A DNA stretch of 64,000 nt from Bradyrhizobium roseum (GTDB taxonomy: Bacteria; Pseudomonadota; Alphaproteobacteria; Rhizobiales; Xanthobacteraceae): contig NZ_CP129212.1 in NCBI RefSeq assembly GCF_030413175.1, forward strand, positions 6,657,001-6,721,000, read 5' to 3'. Positions 26,002-34,854 of the stretch are shown in pieces. A program made the translations under genes and the position numbers. The first letter of the stretch is position 1; each line of letters opens with the position of its first letter. Below the pieces are notes generated by a model. That model saw only the letters and a list, made by a program, of their open reading frames with translations, was not told the DNA's origin and made no database searches.

Positions 26002-26541
26002 CTACGCGCTCCGCTTCGTCGCCACGATGCCCCACAGGACCATCATCGCCATCAGAAGCGAGATCAGCACGTTGTAGCCGGCGAGTGAGAGGCCGAGGAA
26101 ACGCCACTGCACCTCGTCGCAACGGATCACCTTGACCGTGTCCAGGCGCTGCAGCAGCGTGCCGGCGCTGCCGAGATCGACCACCGGCCCGGAGCAATCG
26201 GTCGGCCCCGGCCAGAACTTCCATTCAACGCCGGCGTGATAACCGCCGAGCCAGGCATTGGCGAGCGCGGCCAGCAGCAGCACGGCAAACCCCGCCAGCA
26301 GCAGCGGCCTCGGCGCCCCCCGCACGGCGGCAAAGGCCACCGCGAGCGCGAGCGGCACGGCCAGATAATAGGCATAGCGCTGTTCGAGGCAGAGCGGACA
26401 GGGCCGAATGTCCAGCACGAGCTGAAAGAACCAGGCGCCCGCGAGCGTGGCGGCGGCGACCACCGCAATAGCCAGCGCCGCAGCGGCCGCGGGATCGGCC
26501 GAAAAGCGGGTCGGGGGGGAATGGGCGGCGGCTGACGTCAC
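26002..26541 (-). CDS. dsbB: disulfide bond formation protein B
   Basis: An inner-membrane quinone reductase that reoxidises DsbA. It has four hydrophobic segments; the first periplasmic loop carries the redox pair in IRPCPLCLEQRYAYY (C-P-L-C), and the second pair is in the second loop (PTDCSGP and VIRCDEV). The start chosen is GTG at 26541, with CCGGAG eight bases upstream; the frame is open to a GTG at 26559. That gives 179 residues, normal for the family. Its likely partner may be the exported CPYC protein at 21065. Confidence 0.88.
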   Translation of the reverse strand: MTSAAAHSPPTRFSADPAAAAALAIAVVAAATLAGAWFFQLVLDIRPCPLCLEQRYAYYLAVPLALAVAFAAVRGAPRPLLLAGFAVLLLAALANAWLGGYHAGVEWKFWPGPTDCSGPVVDLGSAGTLLQRLDTVKVIRCDEVQWRFLGLSLAGYNVLISLLMAMMVLWGIVATKRSA

Positions 26542-26640
26542 GGATAGTCTCCGGAGCACAATTCATGCTCAAGCAGGCACCCGCCTCCTATCCCGCCGCC
26601 GCGTGCGTGTCGAGCCGCGGAACAATCACATCCGCGCGGG

Positions 26641-26668
26641 TTGACCCGCGCAGGCCGCCCGCTATATT
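26641..26668 (+). promoter_or_regulatory. promoter of tRNA-Leu
   Basis: TTGACC (26641-26646) and TATATT (26663-26668) with 16 nt between, 42 bp before the tRNA. The -35 overlaps a GCGCGGGTTGACCCGCGC inverted repeat that could modulate expression. Confidence 0.6.
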
Positions 26669-26710
26669 CCGCCCGCTTCGCCGCACCGGGCACCCGCCCC
26701 GCGACCGAAG

Positions 26711-26795
26711 GCCCCTGTGGCGGAACTGGTAGACGCGCTCGACTCAAAATCGAGTTCCGCAAGGAGTGCTGGTTCGATTCCGGCCAGGGGCACCA
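26711..26795 (+). tRNA. tRNA-Leu (anticodon CAA)
   Basis: An 85-nt class II tRNA. The acceptor arm GCCCCTG pairs with CAGGGGC, the anticodon loop CTCAAAA gives CAA (reading UUG), a long variable arm lies between, GGTTCGATTCC is the T loop region, and ACCA is encoded at the 3' end. D-loop GGTAGACGC is normal. Confidence 0.95.
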
Positions 26796-27197
26796 ACCAG
26801 GCTGTTCAAGCCCGTTCGAAATCGTCCGCAACCGTCCGCGTAGTGCTTAGGCGTACCTTGCCGTTCGTCAGCGATCCACCGACCCGTTTGTAAGACCGGT
26901 CCGAGTAACCTCAGCTGCGCATCCATGCTGAATGCGGTTGAAAATCTGGACAAGGGCCGTGCCCCCTCGCCCTAAGCGTTGGCGCGGGAATGGGCGTATT
27001 GTCCGCGGTATCGGCACCAAGGTCCGGGTGCTGTGCCCTCTTGCCCGCTTCCCGGTTGTTTCTTGAAAAACTACGGCGGAATTCTGAAAGACGCTGGCTC
27101 GATACCCGGTGCACAATCCGCGTCATCAACGCTGATAGCGATCCGTCGGATCAAGCGACAGCGCCATGGTCCCAATTCGCAAGCTGGAGAAGACAAC
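26796..27197. other. 400-nt gap after tRNA-Leu, no gene seen
   Basis: No open frame with protein-like composition or usable start was found on either strand, and no integrase remnant or repeat of the tRNA 3' end was seen. The frames that cross it are shadows or antisense of the tRNA. The sequence is slightly less GC-rich than the flanks and presumably holds the promoter of the flavoenzyme gene at 27198. Confidence 0.6.
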
Positions 27198-28388
27198 GTG
27201 CCGGATCTGTTCAGTCCCTTCACGCTCAAAGACATCACGCTGCGCAATCGCATTGTGATGTCGCCGATGACTATGTACAACTCGGTCGACGGCAAGCTCG
27301 ATGATTATCACGTCAGCTATCTTGGCGCCCGCGCCGCGGGCGGTTTCGCGCTGGTGTTCGGCGAACAGATGGCAATCACCCCTGACGGACGCACCACGAC
27401 CTCCTGCGCCGGGATCTGGAGCGACGACCAGATCGAGGGCCACGCCCGGGTCTGCGCCATTATCGAGCGCATGGGCGGCATACCGGCGATTCAGCTCGGC
27501 CATACCGGCCGCAAGGGCAGCGAACTGCCGCCGCACAAGGGCGTCAATGCAGAAGGCACGTGGAAGCAATTGCCGCCGGATCACCGCGATGGCTGGACCT
27601 GCCGGGCGCCCTCGGCGATCCCCTATGGCGGCGGCGGCCATATCTATCCGGTGCATGAACTATCGGTCGCCGAGATCAAGGAGCTGCATCAGGCCTATGC
27701 CGACGCCGCCCGCCGCGCGCTTGCAGCCGGCTACAAATGGCTGGAGATGCATTATGCCCATGGCTATCTCGGCGCCAGCTTCTTTTCACCTTTAGCCAAC
27801 CAGCGCACCGATCAATACGGCGGCAGCGTAGAAAATCGCGCCCGCTTTCACGTCGAAGCGCTCGATGCGGTGCGCGCGGTGTGGCCGGAACACTATCCGC
27901 TGACCATGCGGCTCGGCTGCGACGATCTGAACCCCAAAGGCACCCAGTTCGAGGATGCCATCACCGCAGTCAAGATGATGAAAGACCACGGCCTTGATCT
28001 CGCCGATCTGTCACTCGGTTTCAACACCGACGAAATGTCCAACCCGCCTTTCAACGATGTCGGCTTCATGGTGTCGCGCGCCAACCGGGTGCGGCGCGAG
28101 GTCGGCATCCCCGTTGCGGCGAGCTGGAATCTCGGCGTGCCGCAGAATGCCGACGAGGTGATCCGCCAGGAACTGGTCGACCTCGTGTTCCTCGGCCGCC
28201 CGGCGCTGTCCAATCCGCACTGGCCGATCTGGGCGGCGCGCGAACTGGCCCATCCCGACCCGTTCCATCTGGTGCAAGACGACTGGGCCTGGTGGCTGCG
28301 CAATTTCCGCGGCCATGGCCCGAGCATCGGCTGGCCGGAAGCCAATGTGGCTCCCGACATGGCGGAACGGCCGATGGCGGCGGAATAG
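27198..28388 (+). CDS. NADH:flavin oxidoreductase, Old Yellow Enzyme family
   Basis: A 396-residue FMN TIM-barrel ene-reductase. LFSPFTLKDITLRNRIVMSPM opening segments (residues 3-22, quoted in part) and HYAHGYLGASFF with SPLANQRTDQYGGSVEN are the core OYE signatures; LGHTGRKG provides the substrate-side histidine region. Family members reduce activated C=C bonds or nitro groups with NAD(P)H. The GTG at 27198 has GGAGAAGAC upstream; an open frame running back to 26979 is not protein-like. It is single-gene. Confidence 0.88.
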   Translation: MPDLFSPFTLKDITLRNRIVMSPMTMYNSVDGKLDDYHVSYLGARAAGGFALVFGEQMAITPDGRTTTSCAGIWSDDQIEGHARVCAIIERMGGIPAIQLGHTGRKGSELPPHKGVNAEGTWKQLPPDHRDGWTCRAPSAIPYGGGGHIYPVHELSVAEIKELHQAYADAARRALAAGYKWLEMHYAHGYLGASFFSPLANQRTDQYGGSVENRARFHVEALDAVRAVWPEHYPLTMRLGCDDLNPKGTQFEDAITAVKMMKDHGLDLADLSLGFNTDEMSNPPFNDVGFMVSRANRVRREVGIPVAASWNLGVPQNADEVIRQELVDLVFLGRPALSNPHWPIWAARELAHPDPFHLVQDDWAWWLRNFRGHGPSIGWPEANVAPDMAERPMAAE

Positions 28389-28507
28389 GCGCTGTCGGAT
28401 TGGAGCGCGGTCTCGGCGGATTGAAGCCCAAGGCGTGATCCGCCATTTACCGGCGAAAAACAGCAGTGGCGGCTTGAGCCTTCGGCTTCAAACCGCCCTG
28501 CGAGTTT

Positions 28508-28726
28508 TCAGTAGATCAGTGTTGTTCCCGTATGAAACGTAAGGAAGAACCAGGCAATCATGGCGCCGCTGGCCGCAATCAGGGAGTGATGAATGCGCGA
28601 CCATCGGCTGTCGACGCCATTCTGCCAGAACTGCTGACTTGGCCGCAGGCGGACCAGGAAGGGGAGCGACCGACGCTCGCTCAGCGCGACAGCGTGGTAG
28701 ACAGTTCTGCGGTCGCGGAATGTCAA
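28508..28726 (-). pseudogene. possible remnant of the C-terminus of a membrane protein
   Basis: A 72-codon frame begins 10 nt after the stop of the DUF2336 gene. It has a basic stretch, then SRIHHSLIAASGAMIAWFF, one hydrophobic segment, and a short tail. This pattern resembles the C-terminal membrane segment that follows the catalytic domain in some bacterial serine-hydrolase or membrane-anchored enzymes. The rest of such a gene is absent, so it may be a decayed piece. A genuine tiny membrane protein cannot be excluded. The remainder of 28389-28736 holds nothing else that I can see. Confidence 0.35.
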
Positions 28727-28736
28727 ATCGGGGCGG

Positions 28737-29903
28737 CTACCCTGTCAGTGCGGTCTGCTCCGCGGATAGTGCCGAAACGACCGGAATGCTCGCGCCGGCG
28801 CGCGTACTTCGGCGTGTATCATAAAACTCGAGCACGCGCTTTGCCGTTCGGGTTTCGAGTCGCTCGAAGCTTTCGCGCGCGCGATCCAGGTCCTTGCCGG
28901 ACATCCTGCGGTCCGCGGCCTCGATCAGCAGAATAAGTTTGGCCGTTGCCCAGGAACAACCGGCGGCTTTTGCGAGAACCAGCGCGACGCCGGGATTCTC
29001 ATGGAGCACCGCCCGTTCGACCATCTCGATGGGACAGCCTGCAAGAATCGACAACGCCATCACCATCTGCTCGAAGTTTTGCGCGCGAGCCGCCGCGTGG
29101 ACATTGGTTTCCCTGAGCTGGTGCGACCGTGTGAGCAGCTTGACCTTTCGCCTCGCCTTGGCATGACCAACCGAACGATCACGAACCTGCAGGTTGATAT
29201 CGTCGACCACACCCGTCACCGCGTCCTGCACGGCATCGGCAAATTGAGGATTTGCCGAGACGATCTTGCTGCATACGGAAGCGGAGGCTGTTTCGAGCAA
29301 TTTCAGGAACTGATGCCGCGGAATATCATGCCGCACTCCGACGCGGAGCGCGAGCTCGGCGTCCGCGGCAGAGCGCGCGACGAGTTCGCAAAAACTGTCG
29401 TCTGAAATTCGGGCGCCGGAATTCCCGGCGACGGCATGGACGACCCTGGGCTCTCCGCGGTGGATCAATATTTCGGTGATGGGTTCGCTGATCGTTTGAC
29501 GTTGGGCGATCGCGTAAAGATGACCCTGGCTCTGGATTCCGGCGCTGACGGCAAGATCGGCCTCGCTGAGGACCATCGACTGACTGAGAACCGGAGCGGC
29601 CACAGCGATGGCTTCGTCGAAAGCAAATGCGCGAACCAGCGCCGCCGGTGCATCCGGACTGGTCGCAAGATGGCGGGCGAGCTTGATTCGGGTCTTCAGT
29701 TCAATCACGGCAACGAGCGTTTTGAACACTTCGCCGAATAGTTCGATCTGTTGCTCGGAGTAATGGCTGGACCCGGCCGCGAACAGATCGGAAATGCGCG
29801 TCAGCGCCCTTAGCTGCTTCTTGATCGACCCGGAGGTCGTATGGTCCTGAATTTCGTTGATCAACGTGTGAAACGTCGTGACAGCGGCAGTTTCGTCGCG
29901 CAT
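28737..29903 (-). CDS. DUF2336 domain protein
   Basis: A 388-residue soluble, all-helical protein with HEAT-like repeats; DUF2336 is common in Alphaproteobacteria and its members include regulators in c-di-GMP or general stress networks, although the role of most is unknown. Residues about 40-270 contain the repeated short helices (for example SEQQIELFGEVFKTLV, and RHLATSPDAPAALVRAFA). No enzyme motif or signal is visible. No neighbouring gene explains its job. Confidence 0.8.
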   Translation of the reverse strand: MRDETAAVTTFHTLINEIQDHTTSGSIKKQLRALTRISDLFAAGSSHYSEQQIELFGEVFKTLVAVIELKTRIKLARHLATSPDAPAALVRAFAFDEAIAVAAPVLSQSMVLSEADLAVSAGIQSQGHLYAIAQRQTISEPITEILIHRGEPRVVHAVAGNSGARISDDSFCELVARSAADAELALRVGVRHDIPRHQFLKLLETASASVCSKIVSANPQFADAVQDAVTGVVDDINLQVRDRSVGHAKARRKVKLLTRSHQLRETNVHAAARAQNFEQMVMALSILAGCPIEMVERAVLHENPGVALVLAKAAGCSWATAKLILLIEAADRRMSGKDLDRARESFERLETRTAKRVLEFYDTRRSTRAGASIPVVSALSAEQTALTG

Positions 29904-30178
29904 TTTCCCGCTCAGCGTGGAAGGTTAAGAGAGTGATAACCGCATGCTACCAGCGACACGTGAAAATACCGGACTCCCGTTGCATCAGAGATAAATCAAT
30001 ATTGCTCCACTTTTTCCAGCATATTTCCTCTGGCAACAAGGCATTCCGCTCCGACCGCCTGACACATGGCCGAACAGCCCGTTAAACTTGTGTTTGCCCT
30101 GATGCCGATGCCCTCGCTGCCACCAACATCAGCAACGCCTTCTGCCGCGATACAAAGGGCGACCCATGCGCCCCGCCC

Positions 30179-31969
30179 TCACGTCTCACGGTACCAGCTC
30201 GCAATCTGCCACAGATCGTTGTCCCAGCCCGAGATATGCGCGGTCAGTTTGCCGCCGAGGGCGGCGACGCGGGTGCGGGAGATGATCGGCTGGATGTAAT
30301 GATCCGACACGACGAGGTCGTTGAGCTTGATGAACAGCGCGGCGCGCTTGACCGCGTCGAGCTCCTGCTCGACCTGTTTGTAGATCTCGTCATATTCCTT
30401 GTTTTGCCAGCGCGAGACGTTGCGGCCCTGCCATTTGTTGTCCTTGTTAGCCACCTGCCACGACACATATTGGTTCATGAAGAACTGCGGGTCGGCCTGC
30501 GGCATCGTGGTGTTGTACATCTGCGCATCGCAATAGAAATGCGGGTAGGTATCGGGATTGGCGGGGTCGGAGGAAAAGAACACCGAACCCACCACCGACT
30601 TCAGTTCGACATCGATGCCCGCCTTCTGGCACGCCTGCTTGACGATCGCCTGGGTCTTCTGCCGGGGCGCGTTGATCGAGGTCTGGAATACGAACTTCAG
30701 CGGCTTGCCGTCCTTGGTGCGAATGCCGTCGCCGCCCTTCTTCCAGCCCGCGGCCTCGAGGATCTGGTTCGCTTTCTCGATGTTGAATTCGAATTTGGTG
30801 TTCTTCGAGCGGAATTTTTCCGGGTTGTTGAGAAAGTTCGCTGTCGCCAGCGCCGTGCGGCCATAGATGAACTTCTCGATCGACACGCGATCGATGAGTA
30901 GATTGATTGCCTGGCGCACCGCCGGATCGCTGAACAGCGGGTGTTTGGTCTTGATGCTGGCGCGCTCTCCGTCGACCTCGACGGCGGGATCGGTCGAGTT
31001 GAGCTGCATGAATTCGACATTGCCCGACGGCGTGATGTTGATCCTGCCCTTGCCGAGGGCTTCCATCTTCAGCAGGAGCTCGTCCTCGACCTGCATATTC
31101 CAGGCATAATCGTATTCGCCGGACTGCAGCACCGCGCGCGCCGCGGACACCGCGTCGCCGCCGCCCTTGACCTCCACCTCGTCGAAATGCGGCCGGTTGG
31201 CCACGTGGTAGTTCGGATTGATCTTGGCGCGGAGCATGTCGCCCGGCTTGAAGTCCACAAACATATAGGGGCCGGTGCCGACCGGCTTCAGATTGGCCGG
31301 CGCCTCGCGCGATTTGGCGCCGACATAATCCTTGAACAGGTGTTTTGGGATGATCATGCCGAAATTGCCGACAAAGGCATCGGCCCAGAACGGCGTCGGC
31401 TTGGCAAATTTGAGATGCACCGTGAAGTCGTCGATCTTCTCGACCACGATGTCCCGGTAATTGGCGATGGAGACGGCCGCGGTCTCCGGCGTCCTGGCAT
31501 ATTCCCAGTTGAAGACGACATCGTCCGCCGTAAACGGCATGCCGTCGTGCCATTTGACGCCGCGCTTCAGCTTCCAGATCACCGAGCGGCCGTCCTCGGC
31601 CAATCCGCCATTTTGCTTGCTCGGAACTTCGGCGGCGAGGATCGGCACCAGATTGCCGTCGCCATCCCATCCCGCCAGCGGCTCGTAAAAGATCCGGGCG
31701 CCCTCCTGGTCCTTGGTGCCGACGGCGAAATGCGGATTGAGCAGCGTCACGGCCTGCCAGTACATCAGCTTCAAAACGCCGCCGCCGCCGGCCTTGGTCG
31801 GCTTGTAGGTCAGCGCGGGCGCGGCCATCGCGATGCCGGACTGGCTCAGCATCATCCCGGCGATCGGTGCTGACAGGCCTACCGAAATCATTCGTTGAAC
31901 GAAGTCGCGCCGCGACAGCTGGCCGGTCTTGACGTCTGCAATCAGGTCGCGAAGTTGCTGCTCTTCCAT
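30179..31969 (-). CDS. ABC transporter substrate-binding protein, peptide/nickel family 5, Tat-exported
   Basis: A 596-residue family 5 solute-binding protein. The N-terminus has a twin-arginine motif (QLSRRDFVQRM, about residues 17-27) before the hydrophobic stretch and ends near MAAPA, so it is probably folded and exported by Tat. The body has the usual domain I, long insert and domain III, with EDGRSVIWKLKRGVKWHDG and GMPFTADDVVFNWEY as typical segments. It would bind peptides or other small solutes. No permease or ATPase gene is beside it. Confidence 0.88.
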   Translation of the reverse strand: MEEQQLRDLIADVKTGQLSRRDFVQRMISVGLSAPIAGMMLSQSGIAMAAPALTYKPTKAGGGGVLKLMYWQAVTLLNPHFAVGTKDQEGARIFYEPLAGWDGDGNLVPILAAEVPSKQNGGLAEDGRSVIWKLKRGVKWHDGMPFTADDVVFNWEYARTPETAAVSIANYRDIVVEKIDDFTVHLKFAKPTPFWADAFVGNFGMIIPKHLFKDYVGAKSREAPANLKPVGTGPYMFVDFKPGDMLRAKINPNYHVANRPHFDEVEVKGGGDAVSAARAVLQSGEYDYAWNMQVEDELLLKMEALGKGRINITPSGNVEFMQLNSTDPAVEVDGERASIKTKHPLFSDPAVRQAINLLIDRVSIEKFIYGRTALATANFLNNPEKFRSKNTKFEFNIEKANQILEAAGWKKGGDGIRTKDGKPLKFVFQTSINAPRQKTQAIVKQACQKAGIDVELKSVVGSVFFSSDPANPDTYPHFYCDAQMYNTTMPQADPQFFMNQYVSWQVANKDNKWQGRNVSRWQNKEYDEIYKQVEQELDAVKRAALFIKLNDLVVSDHYIQPIISRTRVAALGGKLTAHISGWDNDLWQIASWYRET

Positions 31970-32160
31970 GGCACCGGCTCCACTAACTGTGTCATCGCGC
32001 TGGCGTGCTGCAAATGGATCAGGTCAGCACGGACCTGTCAAAGCAGGATCCGGGCCATCCGGTCTTGCCGAACCCGACTGAGGCAAGGTGACGCGGCGTT
32101 GGCCCGCGGGATAACGGTGGCAGGGCCTCCGGACTTGCGCGTCACGCCATCGCGGACGTT

Positions 32161-32373
32161 CTACGCGCCCGACTCAACCGTCCCCGCGACAGGCCTCTCT
32201 CCGCCGATCGCGCGGTCCAGCGCATCGATCAGTATCTGGATCTCGATGAACTTGTTGCGGGCCCGTTCGGCCTTGTCGCGGTCAAAGGGCGCGGCCAGCA
32301 CCTTCGCATGCATATCCCTGTCCTCGAGCATGCGCGCACGGGCTTTATTCAGCGTATCAAGTCGCTCGCTCAT
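32161..32373 (-). CDS. small helical protein, unknown
   Basis: A 70-residue charged protein without a signal or membrane segment. The first 60 residues are nearly all helix-forming with spaced leucines (MSERLDTLNKARARMLEDRD), so a short coiled coil or helical hairpin is likely. The last ten are disordered. No family recognised. It is isolated in a 600-nt region between two other genes; coding status rests on composition and length. Confidence 0.5.
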   Translation of the reverse strand: MSERLDTLNKARARMLEDRDMHAKVLAAPFDRDKAERARNKFIEIQILIDALDRAIGGERPVAGTVESGA

Positions 32374-32585
32374 TTTGAGGTTCTTTCACCGGAGGAATCA
32401 GCGCCACGCTGCCGACGCGAGCGTCATGCGTACAACGATCCGACCGCAGGCGCCATCGATCAATGGCGACCGCGATCACCTGCAATTGAGTGCATGGGCA
32501 CGGCAGTTCCCGCGGCCGTCGTCTTGACCACAGCCGCCTTTGTTACGACCATTGACGATATCTCCATTGCGGTTCGGGAGCTCTC

Positions 32586-33737
32586 ATGTCTTCGACATCC
32601 GGTATGCCGCGTCTCAACAGGAGAGCTTTTGTTGCCGCCGCTGCCGGCGCGGCAGTCTGCGCACCGGCACTGGCCCAGCACTCGGGCCATGGCACGCCCT
32701 TGCCCGAAGCAACACCCGCAGCCGACCCGTTCGTCCGGCTTCAGGGCGGCACGCCGCATCACCTGACGGCCGAGCAGATCGAGCAGCGGAAGGTCGACAG
32801 CCCGGCGCCCAAGGGCCCGCAGGGACGCTGGGCGCCGAAGGCGGCGCTACCCCTGCCGCGCAGCGAGATGGCATGGGCCACCGCGTGGGCGGGACGCATG
32901 CATATCGTCGGCGGCTATGGCGAGGGGCGCGTCGACCGCGCCTATCACCATGTCTACGATCCCAAGGACGACCGCTGGTTCAACGCCGCGCCCTTGCCGC
33001 GCGGTGCCAACCATGTCGCAGTCGTGGCCGATGCAGGACGGGTCTATGCGCTCGGCGGCTTCATCGAGCAGAACCGCAATCCGGATCCGAATGCGTACTT
33101 CTATGATGTCGCAACCGACAAGTGGACGGTCATTGCGCCGTTGCCGCGCTCGCGCGGCGCGGCCGCGGCCGTCGCGCTGGACGGCAAGATCCATCTGATC
33201 GGCGGCGCCGGCGCGCCGACCAACGAACGCGCCAGCGTTGGCTGGCACGAGGTCTACGATCCGCAAACCGACAAATGGGAAATCCGAAAAGCGCTTCCCG
33301 CCGCGCGCGACCACGCCGGCGCGGTCGTCCATAACGGCATCATCCATATCATCGGCGGCCGGTTCAATACCTTCGAATACAACACCGATCTTCACCACGT
33401 GTACCTGCCCGCATCTGATACGTGGAAAGAGCGCGCGCCGCTGCCGACGCCGCGCTCGGGCCACGGCCTCGTGCTCTACCGCGACCGCTTGTTCGCGATG
33501 GGCGGCGAATACGGTGTGGCTGACAAGGGCCAGATCACGCAGGGCGTCGTTTTCGGGCAGATGGAAAGTTACGATCTGCAGACCAACACCTGGCAGTCCC
33601 ATGCGCCGATGACCACGCCGCGTCACGCGGTGGGCGCGACCACCATCGGCGACGCCATCTACGTCGCCGGCGGCGGCGCTGTGACGGGCGGCTCGGTGCA
33701 GTCGTCGGTGCACGAGGCATTCACGCTGGCCACGTGA
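32586..33737 (+). CDS. Kelch-repeat protein with Tat signal
   Basis: A 383-residue exported protein. The N-terminus has LNRRAFVAAAAGAAVCAPA, a twin-arginine signal, followed by a His/Gly-rich QHSGHGTPLPE stretch. The rest has about six Kelch blades with paired glycines (IVGGYGEGRVD, ALGGFIEQNRNPD, LIGGAGAPTNE, IIGGRFNTFEY, MGGEYGVADKG, VAGGGAVTGG), forming a beta propeller. Relatives act in sugar, galactose-oxidase-like or surface-binding roles; no enzyme site is seen. Export folded by Tat suggests a cofactor or rapid folding. Confidence 0.83.
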   Translation: MSSTSGMPRLNRRAFVAAAAGAAVCAPALAQHSGHGTPLPEATPAADPFVRLQGGTPHHLTAEQIEQRKVDSPAPKGPQGRWAPKAALPLPRSEMAWATAWAGRMHIVGGYGEGRVDRAYHHVYDPKDDRWFNAAPLPRGANHVAVVADAGRVYALGGFIEQNRNPDPNAYFYDVATDKWTVIAPLPRSRGAAAAVALDGKIHLIGGAGAPTNERASVGWHEVYDPQTDKWEIRKALPAARDHAGAVVHNGIIHIIGGRFNTFEYNTDLHHVYLPASDTWKERAPLPTPRSGHGLVLYRDRLFAMGGEYGVADKGQITQGVVFGQMESYDLQTNTWQSHAPMTTPRHAVGATTIGDAIYVAGGGAVTGGSVQSSVHEAFTLAT

Positions 33738-33757
33738 CGCCGCCAAAAGCCGCACTC

Positions 33758-33787
33758 AAAAAAAGAAGCCCGCGGTGCTCGCGGGCT
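33758..33787 (-). terminator. Rho-independent terminator of the small His-rich protein gene
   Basis: Read on the minus strand: AGCCCGCG-agcac-CGCGGGCT, then TTCTTTTTTT. The T run exists on the minus strand only, so it serves the gene at 33811-34134, although the stem may also slow plus-strand transcripts of the Kelch gene. Confidence 0.85.
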
Positions 33788-33810
33788 CCTTCGCTTGATC
33801 CGATGGGCTG

Positions 33811-34134
33811 TTACCAGCCGCGATAGCCGCCGCTACCGAAGCTGAAAGTCACGCCGGGGCCACCACGGTAGTAGCGGGGTCCGCCGTAATAGCCGTGCGA
33901 ACGCGGCGCATAGCCATAGCTGTTATAGTAGGGCCGATGGTGACGATGGCCCCAGTGGCGATGGTGGTGATGGCCGCGCCAATGGCCATGGCGGTGCCGC
34001 GAGCTGATGTCGGTCGGGACCTGCTTGGCAGCCACGGGCGCTTTCGCCTTCACGGAATGATCGGCAGCGTTGGCCGCGGAACTTCCGATCAGCGCCGACG
34101 CACCGATCGCCAGGATGATTGCTAGCTTCTTCAT
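33811..34134 (-). CDS. secreted His- and Tyr/Gly-rich small protein
   Basis: A 107-residue protein with a Sec signal (MKKLAIILAIGASALIGSSA, cleavage near residue 23), then a histidine cluster (HRHGHWRGHHHHRHWGHRHH split over about residues 47-66) and a Tyr/Gly/Arg-rich tail (YYGGPRYYRGGPG). Such proteins are common in bradyrhizobia; metal binding through the histidines is a reasonable guess but no function is known. It has its own terminator. Confidence 0.75.
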   Translation of the reverse strand: MKKLAIILAIGASALIGSSAANAADHSVKAKAPVAAKQVPTDISSRHRHGHWRGHHHHRHWGHRHHRPYYNSYGYAPRSHGYYGGPRYYRGGPGVTFSFGSGGYRGW

Positions 34135-34338
34135 GATCGCACTCCAGTTAACGTGTAGATGCTAATCGCCGGGCTGGCGGCACGTTCCGGTGTGCGACAT
34201 TAAGCTCCGCTTTGCTGCGTTAACGGATGTTCACGAACATGAATGGCGGAGCGTCAAATGAAGGAACGGCGGGGTCGAAAACAAAAACATCGAAAACAAC
34301 CCCATGCAAAGTAGAAATGGGCCACCGCTCGCGGCCCG

Positions 34339-34845
34339 CTATTGCACGGGCCCAAACGTGATGGCGACCGTATCGGCCGCCACGGCGCTGAGCTGCAGCA
34401 CGACCGGGCTCGCATCGAGATCCAGCCGCACGCTCTTGCGCACGCCCGGACAATCGCTGCGGCCGGTGCTGCCGACCGAGCGGGCGTAGCGGCCGTTCTG
34501 GATCACATCGATCCAGGCGTCGTCGGACAGGGTGATCTGGTAGATGCCGGGTTTCGCCAACGCCGGCAGACGCACCATGCCGCCGTGCCATTGCTCCGTT
34601 CGCGGCTTCCGCTCGGGCGGCATTTCGAACGCGGCCTGCCCACCCGGCTGCAGTCGGATGACCAGCGCGCTTGCAGGCAGCGCCGTCAGCGTCTCGCCCG
34701 CGGCCGCCGTCGCCTTGTCGGCCGTCGCAAACGCCGCGCGCTCGCGGGCGAGCGACCAGGCGAATTTCTCGCAGCCATCGTCGGCAGCGGCTGCCGGCCC
34801 GGACAGGGCGAACAGCGCAAGGGCGATGAGCGGCGAACGAAGCAT
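34339..34845 (-). CDS. exported protein of the tungstate/molybdate operon, unknown
   Basis: A 168-residue protein with a signal peptide (MLRSPLIALALFALSGPAAA). The mature part has a beta-rich domain with two cysteines (near residues 25 and 132) and segments such as KPGIYQITLSDDAWIDVIQ. No family name is assigned. It is 9 nt after the ModA-like gene and so appears to be the last gene of the transporter operon, which suggests a periplasmic accessory role in oxyanion uptake or sensing. This is inference from position. Confidence 0.7.
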   Translation of the reverse strand: MLRSPLIALALFALSGPAAAADDGCEKFAWSLARERAAFATADKATAAAGETLTALPASALVIRLQPGGQAAFEMPPERKPRTEQWHGGMVRLPALAKPGIYQITLSDDAWIDVIQNGRYARSVGSTGRSDCPGVRKSVRLDLDASPVVLQLSAVAADTVAITFGPVQ

Positions 34846-34854
34846 CGAACTCTC

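Noticed and set aside
26744..26953. small minus-strand frame over tRNA-Leu
   Set aside because: It reads the antisense of the tRNA (GAPGRNRTSTPCG), a well-known spurious protein.
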